Source of the DNA: CAG-103 sp905215475
GTDB taxonomy: Bacteria; Bacillota; Clostridia; Oscillospirales; Oscillospiraceae
NCBI GenBank assembly: GCA_905215475.1
Contig: CAJMPW010000008.1
Span: 1 to 47,822, forward strand
Direction of reading: 5' to 3'
DNA length: 47,822 nucleotides
Shown here: positions 16,210 to 23,478 of the stretch, in pieces
How positions within the stretch are numbered: position 1 is the stretch's first letter
Layout of the letters: each line of letters opens with the position of its first letter
Made by a program: the position numbers and the translations under genes
The notes under the pieces: generated by a model
What the model saw: the letters and a program-made list of their open reading frames with translations, nothing else
Databases searched by the model: none
Told to the model about the DNA's origin: nothing

Positions 16210-17151
16210 TCACTTGCCTCCCTTCTTCAGACGGTGGAACGAGCTCTTGGCCTGTCCCTTGAGATACGGCACAGCCAGAAACACGGCCACGATCACGGCG
16301 GTGAAGAGCTTGAGATCGTTCGGGTCGAGCTTGAGCCAGAGGATGAGCACCATGACGAGGTAGTACACGATGCCGCCGAGCACGACAAAGCCCAGCCGCA
16401 CCGAGAAATTGCAGCCCTTGCGGAAGATGGCGTCGCACAGCACCTCGCCGATGATGACGGCGGCAAGACCGATGACGATCGCGCCGCGGCCCATGTTGAT
16501 GTCGGCAAAGCCCTGATACTGCGCCATCAGGCCGCCGGAGAGCGCGACCATGCCGTTGGAGAGCGACAGGCCGAGCACCTTCATGGCGTTGATGTTGATG
16601 CCCTGTGCGCGGCTCATGGCGGGGTTTGCGCCGGTGGAGCGGATGGCGCTGCCCTGCTCGGTGCCGAAGTACCAGTACAGCAGCGCGATGAGCACCGCCG
16701 CAAGCAGCAGCCCCTTCCAGATCGCGCCGGGCACGCTGCGCAGCGTCAGAAACAGGTCGTACTTATCCGGGTTGACGGGGGTGTTGGCCTTCATGCTCAT
16801 GATGCGCAGGTTGACCGAGTAGAGCGCAAACTGCGTCAGGATGCCGGCGAGGATCGCCGGGATGCCGAGCTTTGTGTGCAGCAGACCGGTCACAAGACCC
16901 GCAAGCAGACCCGCAGCTACGGCGACCAACAGCGCCGCCCATGCCGGCCAGCCCGCGACGATGAGCACGACCGTCACGGCGCCGCCGGTGGTGAACGACC
17001 CGTCGACCGTCAGATCGGCGACGTCGAGCAGGCGGAACGTGATGTACACGCCCAGCGCCATGATGCCCCAGATGAAGCCCTGCGCAACACCGCCGGGCAG
17101 GCGCGAAACCAGATTCGGCAGACTCAGGGACGCAAGAACCAGTGAATTCAT
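16210..17151 (-). CDS. ABC transporter permease (aromatic amino acid-type importer)
   Basis: A 313-residue inner-membrane protein with about eight to nine hydrophobic helices. The N-terminal GFIWGIMALGVYITFRLLDVADLTVDGSF block is typical of permeases that accompany PF04392 binding proteins (described here by its parts GVYITFRLLDVADLTVDGSF). GAGGTAATGTT precedes the ATG. It lies between the binding protein and the ATPase on the same strand. An 11-bp hairpin without a T tract separates it from the binding-protein gene and may lower its expression relative to that gene. Confidence 0.85.
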   Translation of the reverse strand: MNSLVLASLSLPNLVSRLPGGVAQGFIWGIMALGVYITFRLLDVADLTVDGSFTTGGAVTVVLIVAGWPAWAALLVAVAAGLLAGLVTGLLHTKLGIPAILAGILTQFALYSVNLRIMSMKANTPVNPDKYDLFLTLRSVPGAIWKGLLLAAVLIALLYWYFGTEQGSAIRSTGANPAMSRAQGININAMKVLGLSLSNGMVALSGGLMAQYQGFADINMGRGAIVIGLAAVIIGEVLCDAIFRKGCNFSVRLGFVVLGGIVYYLVMVLILWLKLDPNDLKLFTAVIVAVFLAVPYLKGQAKSSFHRLKKGGK

Positions 17152-17176
17152 AACATTACCTCATATCGTGGAGTAT

Positions 17177-17201
17177 CCCTGCCGCAGAAACTGCGGCAGG
17201 G
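17177..17201 (-). promoter_or_regulatory. Intercistronic hairpin between binding protein and permease
   Basis: A perfect 11-bp stem (CCCTGCCGCAG and complement) with an AAA loop and no T run. Such structures commonly protect the upstream mRNA end or reduce read-through, giving more binding protein than permease. The effect is inferred. Confidence 0.6.
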
Positions 17202-17222
17202 AGCCGGGAATCGTGTTGAAAA

Positions 17223-18185
17223 TCAGCCGATGGCCGCGTAGTCGCTCGGGATGGTGAGGTTGAAGTGCTCGACCATCTCGGGGTTGTACTTCTTGACCGG
17301 GTTCGGGTAGTACTCGATGGCCATGGTGGAGATATCGGCCTCGCCCTTGAGGATCTTCACGGCCATCTCGCCGGTGGTGCGGCCGAGCTCGTAGTAGTCG
17401 ATGGACAGCGTCGCAACGCCGCAGCCCTTGCAGATGCCCTCCTCGCCGGCGACGATGGGCTTCGTGGCAGCGCCCTTGATGGCCTCGGCGCAGGAGGCGG
17501 CGGTGTTGTCGGTCGGGACGTAGAGGACGTCATTGGCGTCGCTCGCCGTGCCGGTGACGGAGACGACGTCGTTCGTATCGGCGAAGGTGTAGATGGTGAC
17601 GGTGCAGCCGGCCTTTTCAAGCGCGGCCTTGACGACGTCCGCCTGGTAGACGGAGTTCGGCTCGCCGGAGCAGTAGATGATGCCGACGTTCTTGGCATCC
17701 GGGAACAGCTCCGTGATCATGGCCGCCTGCTGATCGAGCGGCGCGAGGTCGGACGTGCCGGAGATGTTGCCGCCGACCGTGCCGGAGAAGTTGTCGATGC
17801 CGAGCGCAACGCCGTACTCCGTGACGGCCGTGCCGAGGATCGGGATGTCCTTCGTGGCGGCGGCCGCAGCCTGCAGCGCGCCGGTCGCGTTGGCAAGGAT
17901 CAGATCCACGCCGCTGGACACGAAGCCGTTGCAGATGGTGGCGCAGGTAGCGCTGTCACCGGCGGCGTTCTGCTCGTCGAAGGTGACGTTCTCGGCGCCG
18001 AGCGCGTCGGTGATCGCGTCGCGGAAGCCCTTGGTGGCCGCATCGAGCGCGTCGTGCTGCACAAGCTGGCAGATGCCGACGGTGTAGTGCTTATTCTCGG
18101 CCTTGTCGCCGCTGCCGCCGCAGGCGGCCAGAGACAGCACCATGACCACGGCGCAGAGCAGAGCAGTGAGTTTCTTGATGTTCAT
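17223..18185 (-). CDS. ABC transporter substrate-binding lipoprotein (PF04392 family, probably tyrosine/aromatic amino acids)
   Basis: A 320-residue binding lipoprotein. The signal peptide ends in the lipobox LAAC, with Cys22. The mature part has the family pattern: VGICQLVQHDALDAATKGF at the start, then FVSSGVDLILANAT, DAKNVGIIYCSGEPNS and a C-terminal two-lobe fold. The start at 18185 is set by AGGAGG 8-9 bp upstream. The upstream extension in the same frame overlaps the attenuator and is not translated with it. The ligand is inferred to be tyrosine from the leader peptide, since family members carry tryptophan, tyrosine or other substrates. Confidence 0.85.
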   Translation of the reverse strand: MNIKKLTALLCAVVMVLSLAACGGSGDKAENKHYTVGICQLVQHDALDAATKGFRDAITDALGAENVTFDEQNAAGDSATCATICNGFVSSGVDLILANATGALQAAAAATKDIPILGTAVTEYGVALGIDNFSGTVGGNISGTSDLAPLDQQAAMITELFPDAKNVGIIYCSGEPNSVYQADVVKAALEKAGCTVTIYTFADTNDVVSVTGTASDANDVLYVPTDNTAASCAEAIKGAATKPIVAGEEGICKGCGVATLSIDYYELGRTTGEMAVKILKGEADISTMAIEYYPNPVKKYNPEMVEHFNLTIPSDYAAIG

Positions 18186-18220
18186 GTGTTTTCTCCTCCT
18201 AAATGTAAGTTCCGGCAAAG

Positions 18221-18250
18221 AAAAAAGCCACACAGTCGTCTGTGCAGCCT
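18221..18250 (-). terminator. Attenuator terminator (3:4 hairpin) before the ABC operon
   Basis: On the minus strand, an 11-bp stem (bases 18250-18240 with 18235-18225) closes an ACGA loop and runs into six Ts (18226-18221). It lies inside the leader, 36 bp before the first structural gene, so it must be bypassed for expression. Confidence 0.85.
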
Positions 18251-18332
18251 TGTCAAAACCGGACCGGGAAGTCTCAGATGGTTCTGGTATGATCGCAGCA
18301 CAAACGACTATTACCCTCGATAAAGTAATAGT
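18234..18332 (-). promoter_or_regulatory. Alternative 1:2 and 2:3 hairpins of the attenuator
   Basis: Region 1, ACTATTAC (18332-18325), lies inside the Tyr12-Tyr14 codons and pairs perfectly with GTAATAGT (18314-18307). Region 2, AGTCGTTTGTGC (18309-18298), pairs over 12 bp (one G-U) with region 3, GCACAGACGACT (18245-18234). Region 3 is the 5' arm and loop of the terminator. The three structures exclude each other in the order expected for ribosome-controlled attenuation. Confidence 0.8.
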
Positions 18333-18366
18333 AGGAATATGCGCTTGCAAATCGGACCAGACGCAT
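18274..18366 (-). CDS. Tyrosine-rich leader peptide of the ABC importer operon
   Basis: A 30-residue peptide with a strong ribosome binding site (CAGGAGG, 8 bp before the ATG at 18366). It carries the run YSYYYF at residues 10-15: four of six codons are Tyr and the last is Phe. The Tyr codons 12-14 form one arm of a hairpin. The stop codon (18276-18274) lies past region 2, so a moving ribosome covers region 2 and lets the terminator form. A ribosome stalled for lack of Tyr-tRNA frees region 2 to capture the terminator arm. The role is therefore in cis, and the peptide itself probably has no function. Confidence 0.82.
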   Translation of the reverse strand: MRLVRFASAYSYYYFIEGNSRLCCDHTRTI

Positions 18367-18397
18367 GATTGCGGCCTCCTGTAGTGAAGATGTGCCT

Positions 18398-18426
18398 ACT
18401 TTAGCGCTTTTAGCTGCTGAAGTCAA
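18398..18426 (-). promoter_or_regulatory. Promoter of the leader peptide / ABC operon
   Basis: On the minus strand, TTGACT (18426-18421), 17-bp spacer, TAAAGT (18403-18398). The leader ATG lies 31 bp downstream. Confidence 0.65.
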
Positions 18427-18460
18427 GCACATTTGGCAAAAAACTTCACTTTTAGCGCTT
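18400..18460 (-). promoter_or_regulatory. Pair of direct repeats AAGCGCTAAA around the promoter
   Basis: AAGCGCTAAA occurs at 18460-18451 and again at 18409-18400, 51 bp apart (close to five helical turns). The second copy overlaps the -10 box. They could be sites for a repressor acting with or without looping. No protein can be named. Confidence 0.4.
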
Positions 18461-18522
18461 TGCATAATTTCATACCGTGCCGCCGCTCCGTTTTCGGCGT
18501 TTTGTTTCTCCCGGGCGCAGCA

Positions 18523-18551
18523 TTGACGCTCTCCGGCCGGTGTGCTATATT
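18523..18551 (+). promoter_or_regulatory. Promoter of the lipase gene
   Basis: TTGACG (18523-18528), 17-bp spacer, TATATT (18546-18551). The ATG lies 34 bp downstream. Confidence 0.7.
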
Positions 18552-18585
18552 AAGAACAGAATTTTCACCCGGAAGGAGGCGCGCC

Positions 18586-19824
18586 ATGAAAACACCGCAG
18601 GAGCTGCTGCATCAGGCGCTGGAGGTGGGCGAATGCCTGCTGCCGGACGCACCGCCCGGCGGACGCAGCGCGCACCCGACCGTGTTCGTGCACGGGCTGC
18701 TGGGCTGGGGCGAGCAGGACGCGCTCTACCGCGCCGTGCCCTACTGGGGACTCGCGGCGGGCGACGTGCTCGGCTATCTCAACCGCTGCGGATACGACTG
18801 CCGCGCGGCCTCGGTCGGCATCATCTCGAGCGCGTGGGACCGCGCGTGTGAGCTCTACGCCGCGCTCACCGGCGGCAGGGCCGACTACGGCATCGCACAC
18901 GCGCAGCGCTTCGGTCACGCGCGCTTCGGCACGGCATATCCCGCGCCGCTCGTGCCCGGCTGGGGCGCGGACAAGCCCGTCGATCTCGTCGGGCACAGCT
19001 TCGGCGGCGCAACGGCGCGGCTGCTCATGCAGCTGCTCGCGCACGGCTGCCCCGAGGAGGTGCAGGCGGCCGAGGCTGCGGGGGAGACGCCCTCGCCGCT
19101 GTTCACCGGCGGCAAGACCGGCTGGGTGCACGCGCTGGTGGCCATCGCCGCACCGCACGACGGTTCGACATTTCCCGACGTGCAGCCGGATGCTGCGAAT
19201 GCGCTCTCGACGCTGTTTCTCGGCGCGGCGCGCGCGCTCGGCATCTCGGCGTTCAAGGACGTATATGACTTCCGGCTCGACCAGTTCGGCATCCGCCGCG
19301 ACCCGGACGAGCCGATCACGACGGCCGCGCTGCGGATGCTGGCGCAAAACCCGCTCCCGGCAGGCGACAACGCCTTTGACGACCTGCGCTGCGCCGGTGC
19401 GCGCGCGCTCAATGCGCGCATCGACACACTGCCGGACGCCTGGTATTTTTCCATCCCCTGCTGCCGGACGCTGCCGCGTCTGCTCACACACGACCAGAAG
19501 CCCGACACGGCCATGACGCCGCTGCTCTGGCCGTTTTCGACCGCGATGGGGCGCGCGGGCGGCGCCGTGCCGTCCGGCTGGCTGCCGAACGACGGGCTCG
19601 TCAACACCGTCTCCGCCCGCTACCCCGGCGGCGCACCGCACACGGACTTCGCGCCCGGTCAGACGCCGCAGCGCGGCGTGTGGCAGGTGCTGCCGGTCGA
19701 GGAGCTGGACCATCTGGCCGCGATCGGCGGCGTGATGAACACCGGCGTCGTGCGCACACGGATGTTTTACCGCCGGGTCATGGCGCTGCTCGACGCGGCC
19801 GCCGCGGCCGACGCCAACTCGTGA
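18586..19824 (+). CDS. Lipase-like alpha/beta hydrolase (staphylococcal/Bacillus lipase family), no signal peptide
   Basis: A 412-residue alpha/beta hydrolase. FVHGLLGWG (oxyanion region, residues 34-42), the nucleophile elbow GHSFGG (Ser138), AIAAPHDGS, WLPNDGLVNTVSARYPGG and the final LDHLAAIG (probable catalytic His) follow the order of true lipases of the Staphylococcus/Geobacillus group. Relatives are secreted, but this protein begins MKTPQELLHQALEVGE with no hydrophobic signal, so it appears cytoplasmic or non-classically exported. The start is set by AAGGAGG 7 bp before 18586 and by a promoter lying just upstream. Confidence 0.82.
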   Translation: MKTPQELLHQALEVGECLLPDAPPGGRSAHPTVFVHGLLGWGEQDALYRAVPYWGLAAGDVLGYLNRCGYDCRAASVGIISSAWDRACELYAALTGGRADYGIAHAQRFGHARFGTAYPAPLVPGWGADKPVDLVGHSFGGATARLLMQLLAHGCPEEVQAAEAAGETPSPLFTGGKTGWVHALVAIAAPHDGSTFPDVQPDAANALSTLFLGAARALGISAFKDVYDFRLDQFGIRRDPDEPITTAALRMLAQNPLPAGDNAFDDLRCAGARALNARIDTLPDAWYFSIPCCRTLPRLLTHDQKPDTAMTPLLWPFSTAMGRAGGAVPSGWLPNDGLVNTVSARYPGGAPHTDFAPGQTPQRGVWQVLPVEELDHLAAIGGVMNTGVVRTRMFYRRVMALLDAAAAADANS

Positions 19825-19889
19825 TCCCCGCCCGGGACCGGGCATACGATACCGCAAGTGCACAAGATAAGATAAGGAGTGTATGGATT

Positions 19890-20171
19890 ATGGATTCTAT
19901 TGAAAGCTATCTGCGCAAGCTGATCGTCGCCTCCGTGGGCGCGGCAGACCTCGGCTGCGAAAAGCTCGGCAAGCTGCTCGACGAGTGCGTCGCACGCGGC
20001 GAAGTGACTGTGGAGAAGGGGCGCGTGCTCAACGAGGAGCTCAAGCGCACCTGCAAGCAGGCCGCCGCCAGGGACGCGGACGAAAAGCCCGCCGTGGATG
20101 TGGACGCCATGAGCGCCGACGAGCGCGAGGCGCTGCTGCAAAAGCTGCTGGCCAAGAAGGAAGCAGACTGA
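19890..20171 (+). CDS. Small phasin-like coiled-coil protein
   Basis: A 93-residue charged helical protein. The middle (LGKLLDECVARGEVTVEKGRVLNEELKR) resembles the short phasin-related proteins often found beside ABC1 kinases, given here as the motifs LLDECVARGEVT and LNEELKR. The C-terminal half is a predicted helix rich in Asp, Glu and Lys. AAGGAG precedes the ATG at 19890. Its TGA shares a base with the ATG of the kinase gene, so the two are coupled. The function is unknown. Confidence 0.65.
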   Translation: MDSIESYLRKLIVASVGAADLGCEKLGKLLDECVARGEVTVEKGRVLNEELKRTCKQAAARDADEKPAVDVDAMSADEREALLQKLLAKKEAD

Positions 20172-21751
20172 TGGCCAGCCCCGCCGCGCAGCTCGACGAG
20201 GCCAAGCGCTTCGCCGAGATCGTCGCCATACTGCAAAAGCATCACCTCGTTCAGGGGCTGACACCGGAGAAGGTGCGCGATATTTTCGTGGACCTCGGGC
20301 CGACGTTTGTCAAATTCGGACAAATTCTGTCCATGCGTTCGGACATTCTGCCCAAAGAATACTGCCTCGCGCTCGAGTCGCTGCGCACGGACGTGACGCC
20401 CATGCCGCTGACCGAGGTGGAGCGCATCCTCACGCAGGCCTACGCCCGACCGTGGCAGGAGGTCTTTTCCGACATCGGCATCCGGCCGCTCGGCTCGGCC
20501 TCGATCGCGCAGGTGCACGCAGCGACCCTGACCGACGGTCAGCGCGTGGTCGTGAAGGTGCAGCGCCCCGACCTGTATGAGATCATGAGCCGCGACGTGC
20601 GCCTGCTCAAGCGCGCCGCCGTGCTGCTCAAGTACACGCCGCTTGCAAGCGCGCTGGACTTTCACGCCGTGCTCGACGAGATCTGGCGCACCGTGCAGGA
20701 GGAGCTCGACTTCACGATCGAGGCGGACAACATCGCCGAATTCAAGCGCCTCAACGACGGCATCGTCTATGCCGACTGCCCGGCGACATACCCGATGTGG
20801 TGCACGAAGAACGTGCTCGTCATGGAGTATGTCGGCGGTCACCAGATCGACGACGCTGCCGGTCTGCGCGCCGACGGCTACGACCTCAACGAGATCGCCG
20901 TCAAGCTCGTGCACAACTATATCCGCCAGATCACGGTCTACCGCTTCTTCCACGCCGATCCGCACCCCGGCAACATCCGCGTGCAGGACGGGAAGATCGT
21001 CTGGCTCGACCTCGGCATGATGGGGCGCATCAGCCCGCGCGAGGCGGAGCTGTACATGGGCATCATCCGCACGATCTATGAGCAGGATGTGCCCGCACTC
21101 ACGGACACACTGCTCTCGCTCGGTCAATATACGCGCATGCCCGACCGGCAGGCGCTCGCCGAGCGCATCGGCATCTTCCTGCACAAGTATGAGGCCATGC
21201 CGATGGCCGACATGGACATGGGCGTGCTGGTGGACGAGTTCGTGCAGATCCTCAACGAATACGGCGTGTCCGTGCCCGGCTCGCTGACGATGCTCGGGCG
21301 CAGCCTGCTCGTCATTCAGGGTATGCTCACGAGCGTGTCGCCGGATGCAAACGTCATCGAGATCGTGGCGGAGTATGTCAGGAACACCGCCCTGAGCCGC
21401 GAGCACATCGAAAAGAAGGTCAAAACGCTCGCGCAGCAGCTCGTCCGCTCCGGCGAGAAGCTCACGGTGCTGCCAGCGCAGCTGTCGGAGTTTTTCGGCA
21501 AGGCCAACGCCGGACAGCTGACCGTGAACGTGAAAAAGTCGTGGTCGGATGCGGCGCGCGCCGCGCGCTCGAAGCTGCTGAACCGGCTCATCTTCGCGCT
21601 GCTGGACTGCTCGCTGCTGTTTTGCGCGGCCATCACGTGCCTCGCCCCGCTGCCGCGGGTGCTGGGTCTGCCGTGGCCGGCGCTGGTGTTTTTCGCCGCC
21701 GCCGTCGCCATGACGCTCGCGCTCTTTGACCGCCGCCGCTGGACGGTATAA
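20171..21751 (+). CDS. ABC1/AarF/UbiB family atypical kinase
   Basis: A 526-residue protein of the ABC1 (UbiB/ADCK) family. The KxGQ motif is in PTFVKFGQILSMRSDILP (about residue 45). It also has the alanine-rich loop GSASIAQVHAA, Lys in VVVKVQRP, the catalytic FFHADPHPGNIRV, and metal-binding WLDLGMMG. Two hydrophobic helices (about residues 475-520) anchor the C-terminus. Relatives support isoprenoid-quinone or membrane lipid homeostasis through ATPase activity. No quinone genes are nearby. It is translationally coupled to the phasin-like gene. Confidence 0.87.
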   Translation: MASPAAQLDEAKRFAEIVAILQKHHLVQGLTPEKVRDIFVDLGPTFVKFGQILSMRSDILPKEYCLALESLRTDVTPMPLTEVERILTQAYARPWQEVFSDIGIRPLGSASIAQVHAATLTDGQRVVVKVQRPDLYEIMSRDVRLLKRAAVLLKYTPLASALDFHAVLDEIWRTVQEELDFTIEADNIAEFKRLNDGIVYADCPATYPMWCTKNVLVMEYVGGHQIDDAAGLRADGYDLNEIAVKLVHNYIRQITVYRFFHADPHPGNIRVQDGKIVWLDLGMMGRISPREAELYMGIIRTIYEQDVPALTDTLLSLGQYTRMPDRQALAERIGIFLHKYEAMPMADMDMGVLVDEFVQILNEYGVSVPGSLTMLGRSLLVIQGMLTSVSPDANVIEIVAEYVRNTALSREHIEKKVKTLAQQLVRSGEKLTVLPAQLSEFFGKANAGQLTVNVKKSWSDAARAARSKLLNRLIFALLDCSLLFCAAITCLAPLPRVLGLPWPALVFFAAAVAMTLALFDRRRWTV

Positions 21752-21770
21752 CTGCCGCAACATGTGCGCA

Positions 21771-21806
21771 AAGCCGCCCGGAGGGCACAGCCTTTCGGGC
21801 GGTTTT
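21771..21806 (+). terminator. Terminator of the ABC1 kinase gene
   Basis: CCGCCCG (21774-21780) pairs with CGGGCGG (21796-21802), with a partly paired loop, followed by TTTT. Confidence 0.7.
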
Positions 21807-21840
21807 GAATGAAAGTGCAATTTCGCCAGAGAGAACGAAC

Positions 21841-22605
21841 ATGAACGAAAAAACAGAAGCAGCCATGTGTATTGACGAGATCGAGGCCGCCGTCTACACG
21901 CAGCTCAGGCCGCTCGGCTTCCGGAAATACGGGCGGACACTGCACCGCTTTGTTTCCGGCGACCTGTCGCAGATCATCCACTTCCAGTGCGGTTTGCCGT
22001 CTGCGGGCCCCGCACAGCAAATGTGGGTCAATCTCGGCATCCGCATACCGGAGTGCGACGAGCGCACCTTTTCCCCATCGCCACCAAAACGGTATTACCG
22101 CGAATACAACTGCACCCTGCGCTCCCGTCTCGGGAGCATTGACGGCAGGCAGGAACTGTGCTTTGACCTGCGAAAGCAGCCGTCACAGCTCCTGAATCAG
22201 ATTCTGCCCGATGTGCTGACAAAAGTACTGCCCGTCTACGACGTGCTGTCCTCCCGGGAGGCGATCCTCGCACACCGGCGTGACTATCCGCACTTCGATG
22301 TGATGGGCCGACAGCTGATCCTGCTCGACGAAGTAATGATCTGCGGCCATCTGGGCGACTTGGAAAAAGCACGGGCGCTGTTCGCCCAATACTATGTGAA
22401 CGCTGTGCGTGCATACCAGCACGACAAAATCCATGGCAAGCAGGTTTATTTGCAAAAAGGGGAGCGGGTGGTCTGCCGCGGGCAGAACATCACGGCCGAC
22501 AAATCCGGATATTTCATCATCCGCGGCGCGGATGACGGCCACGTCCGCTATCTGGCCGGGCTAGCCGAAAGACTTGGCCTTTCGCTCCCGGATATTGCGC
22601 CATAA
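21841..22605 (+). CDS. DUF4304-like protein of unknown function
   Basis: A 254-residue cytoplasmic protein. The N-terminal half (LRPLGFRKYGRTLHRFV, then SQIIHFQCG and MWVNLGIRIPE) matches the look of DUF4304 domains. The second half is helical with charged pairs. It has no signal or membrane segment. A TTG at 21805 in the same frame is possible, but ATG 21841 is preferred, with a weak AGAGAG upstream. The gene is less GC-rich than its neighbours and carries a private terminator, which may indicate separate acquisition. Confidence 0.6.
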   Translation: MNEKTEAAMCIDEIEAAVYTQLRPLGFRKYGRTLHRFVSGDLSQIIHFQCGLPSAGPAQQMWVNLGIRIPECDERTFSPSPPKRYYREYNCTLRSRLGSIDGRQELCFDLRKQPSQLLNQILPDVLTKVLPVYDVLSSREAILAHRRDYPHFDVMGRQLILLDEVMICGHLGDLEKARALFAQYYVNAVRAYQHDKIHGKQVYLQKGERVVCRGQNITADKSGYFIIRGADDGHVRYLAGLAERLGLSLPDIAP

Positions 22606-22610
22606 ACAGG

Positions 22611-22645
22611 AATGACCGCCCCATCCGGGGCGGTCATTCTTTTTA
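22611..22645. terminator. Bidirectional terminator between DUF4304 and phosphatase genes
   Basis: A 12-bp perfect stem AATGACCGCCCC / GGGGCGGTCATT with an ATCC loop and a T tract. It overlaps the end of the phosphatase gene on the other strand. Confidence 0.85.
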
Positions 22646-23107
22646 AATATCGCCGCTGCGGCGCAGATGCTCCAGAAACGCCGTGCAGCCGCGCACGATG
22701 TCGGCATACGCCGCGCCGAAATCGTCGGTGTACCACGGGTCGGCGATGCCGCGCTGCTCCCCTGCGAACGACAGCAGCGGACGGATCTTGCCGTCCGGGT
22801 CGTGCGGGAGGATGCGCCGGAGGTTGCGCGCGTTGTTTTCGTCCATCGTCAGCAGCCAGTCATAGGCGTCGTAGTCGCGCGGCGTGACCTGCACGGCGGC
22901 GCGGTGACCGACGGGGACGCCGTGCGCGCGCAGCTCGGCGCGTGCGGGCGGGTAGACATCGTTGCCGATCTCCTCGCGGCTGGTCGCCGCCGAGGCGATG
23001 TGAAACCGCTCCGCCAGCCCCTGCCGCTGCACCATGTCGCGGAAGATATACTCCGCCATCGGGCTGCGGCAGATATTGCCATGGCAGATAAACAGCACAT
23101 TGATCAT
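22643..23107 (-). CDS. Low-molecular-weight protein tyrosine phosphatase
   Basis: A 154-residue enzyme that removes phosphate from tyrosine (or arginine) in proteins. The P-loop C(X5)R is CHGNICRS with Cys8 and Arg14, and the general-acid loop is DPWYTDD near residue 124. The length is normal for the family. The ATG at 23107 is preferred over the TTG three bases before it. AAAGGAA lies about 11 bp upstream. Nothing adjacent points to a specific substrate. Confidence 0.9.
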   Translation of the reverse strand: MINVLFICHGNICRSPMAEYIFRDMVQRQGLAERFHIASAATSREEIGNDVYPPARAELRAHGVPVGHRAAVQVTPRDYDAYDWLLTMDENNARNLRRILPHDPDGKIRPLLSFAGEQRGIADPWYTDDFGAAYADIVRGCTAFLEHLRRSGDI

Positions 23108-23188
23108 CAAAGCTCTCGTTCCTTTCCATGCGGATGCGCCATGATAGCACGGCGCGGAGCAAATGTCCAGCCCCGTGCAAAAAGCGGA

Positions 23189-23216
23189 TTGACAATCCGG
23201 GGCACGATGCTATAAT
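23189..23216 (+). promoter_or_regulatory. Promoter of the mgtE leader RNA
   Basis: TTGACA (23189-23194), 16-bp spacer, TATAAT (23211-23216), a consensus sigma-A promoter. A small CGGTC/GACCG inverted repeat sits at the expected transcription start (23222-23234). Confidence 0.85.
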
Positions 23217-23239
23217 GAGCTCGGTCTCAGACCGAATAC

Positions 23240-23425
23240 ACCGCAAGTGAGGTGAGAACATGGACAGCTGCAGTCAGGGTCACAGTAGGGGCAGAGAGCT
23301 CCGGTGCACAGGGGATCAGCAGGCGCTGTTCGTGTTCTGACAGGGTCTCACTGCGCGACCGGACCCGCTGTCCTTCCCGAGCTGCATACCCAAGGGGTAG
23401 AGAGGGAATGAGACGGCGGTTTTTT
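23240..23425 (+). ncRNA. Structured metal-sensing leader RNA (NiCo/czcD-like riboswitch candidate) before mgtE
   Basis: A GC-rich 5' leader of about 190 nt with mutually exclusive folds. GGACAGC (23262-23268) pairs perfectly with GCTGTCC (23367-23373), closing a multi-branched domain that contains GGGGATCAGCAGG. The same 3' arm is needed for the terminator: CCGCTGTC (23365-23372) pairs with GACGGCGG (23412-23419), followed by six Ts. TTCCC/GGGAA and TACCC/GGGTA extend that stem. Closing the upstream domain therefore prevents termination, an ON-switch layout as in NiCo riboswitches. M-box hallmarks (such as GGTGAGGCTCC) are not seen. The class name is from memory of motifs and needs a covariance search. 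Confidence 0.55.
23365..23425 (+). terminator. Regulated terminator in the mgtE leader
   Basis: An 8-bp outer stem (one U-G), a 5-bp TTCCC/GGGAA stem and a TACCC-AAG-GGGTA tip, then TTTTTT at 23420-23425. The outer arm is shared with the upstream leader domain. Confidence 0.75.
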
Positions 23426-23478
23426 CATGCCCGTTTTCCTCTGACCCCGGAAGCTTTTGCACAAAGGAGGAAGACGAT

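Noticed and set aside
18221..18426. T-box or other tRNA-sensing leader
   Set aside because: No T-box sequence, specifier-loop layout or AGGGTGG motif is present. A translated Tyr-rich ORF with four-region folding explains the leader better.
23240..23425. M-box (Mg2+) riboswitch before mgtE
   Set aside because: This was expected from the gene, but the M-box hallmark sequences are missing and the wiring gives an ON rather than an OFF switch.
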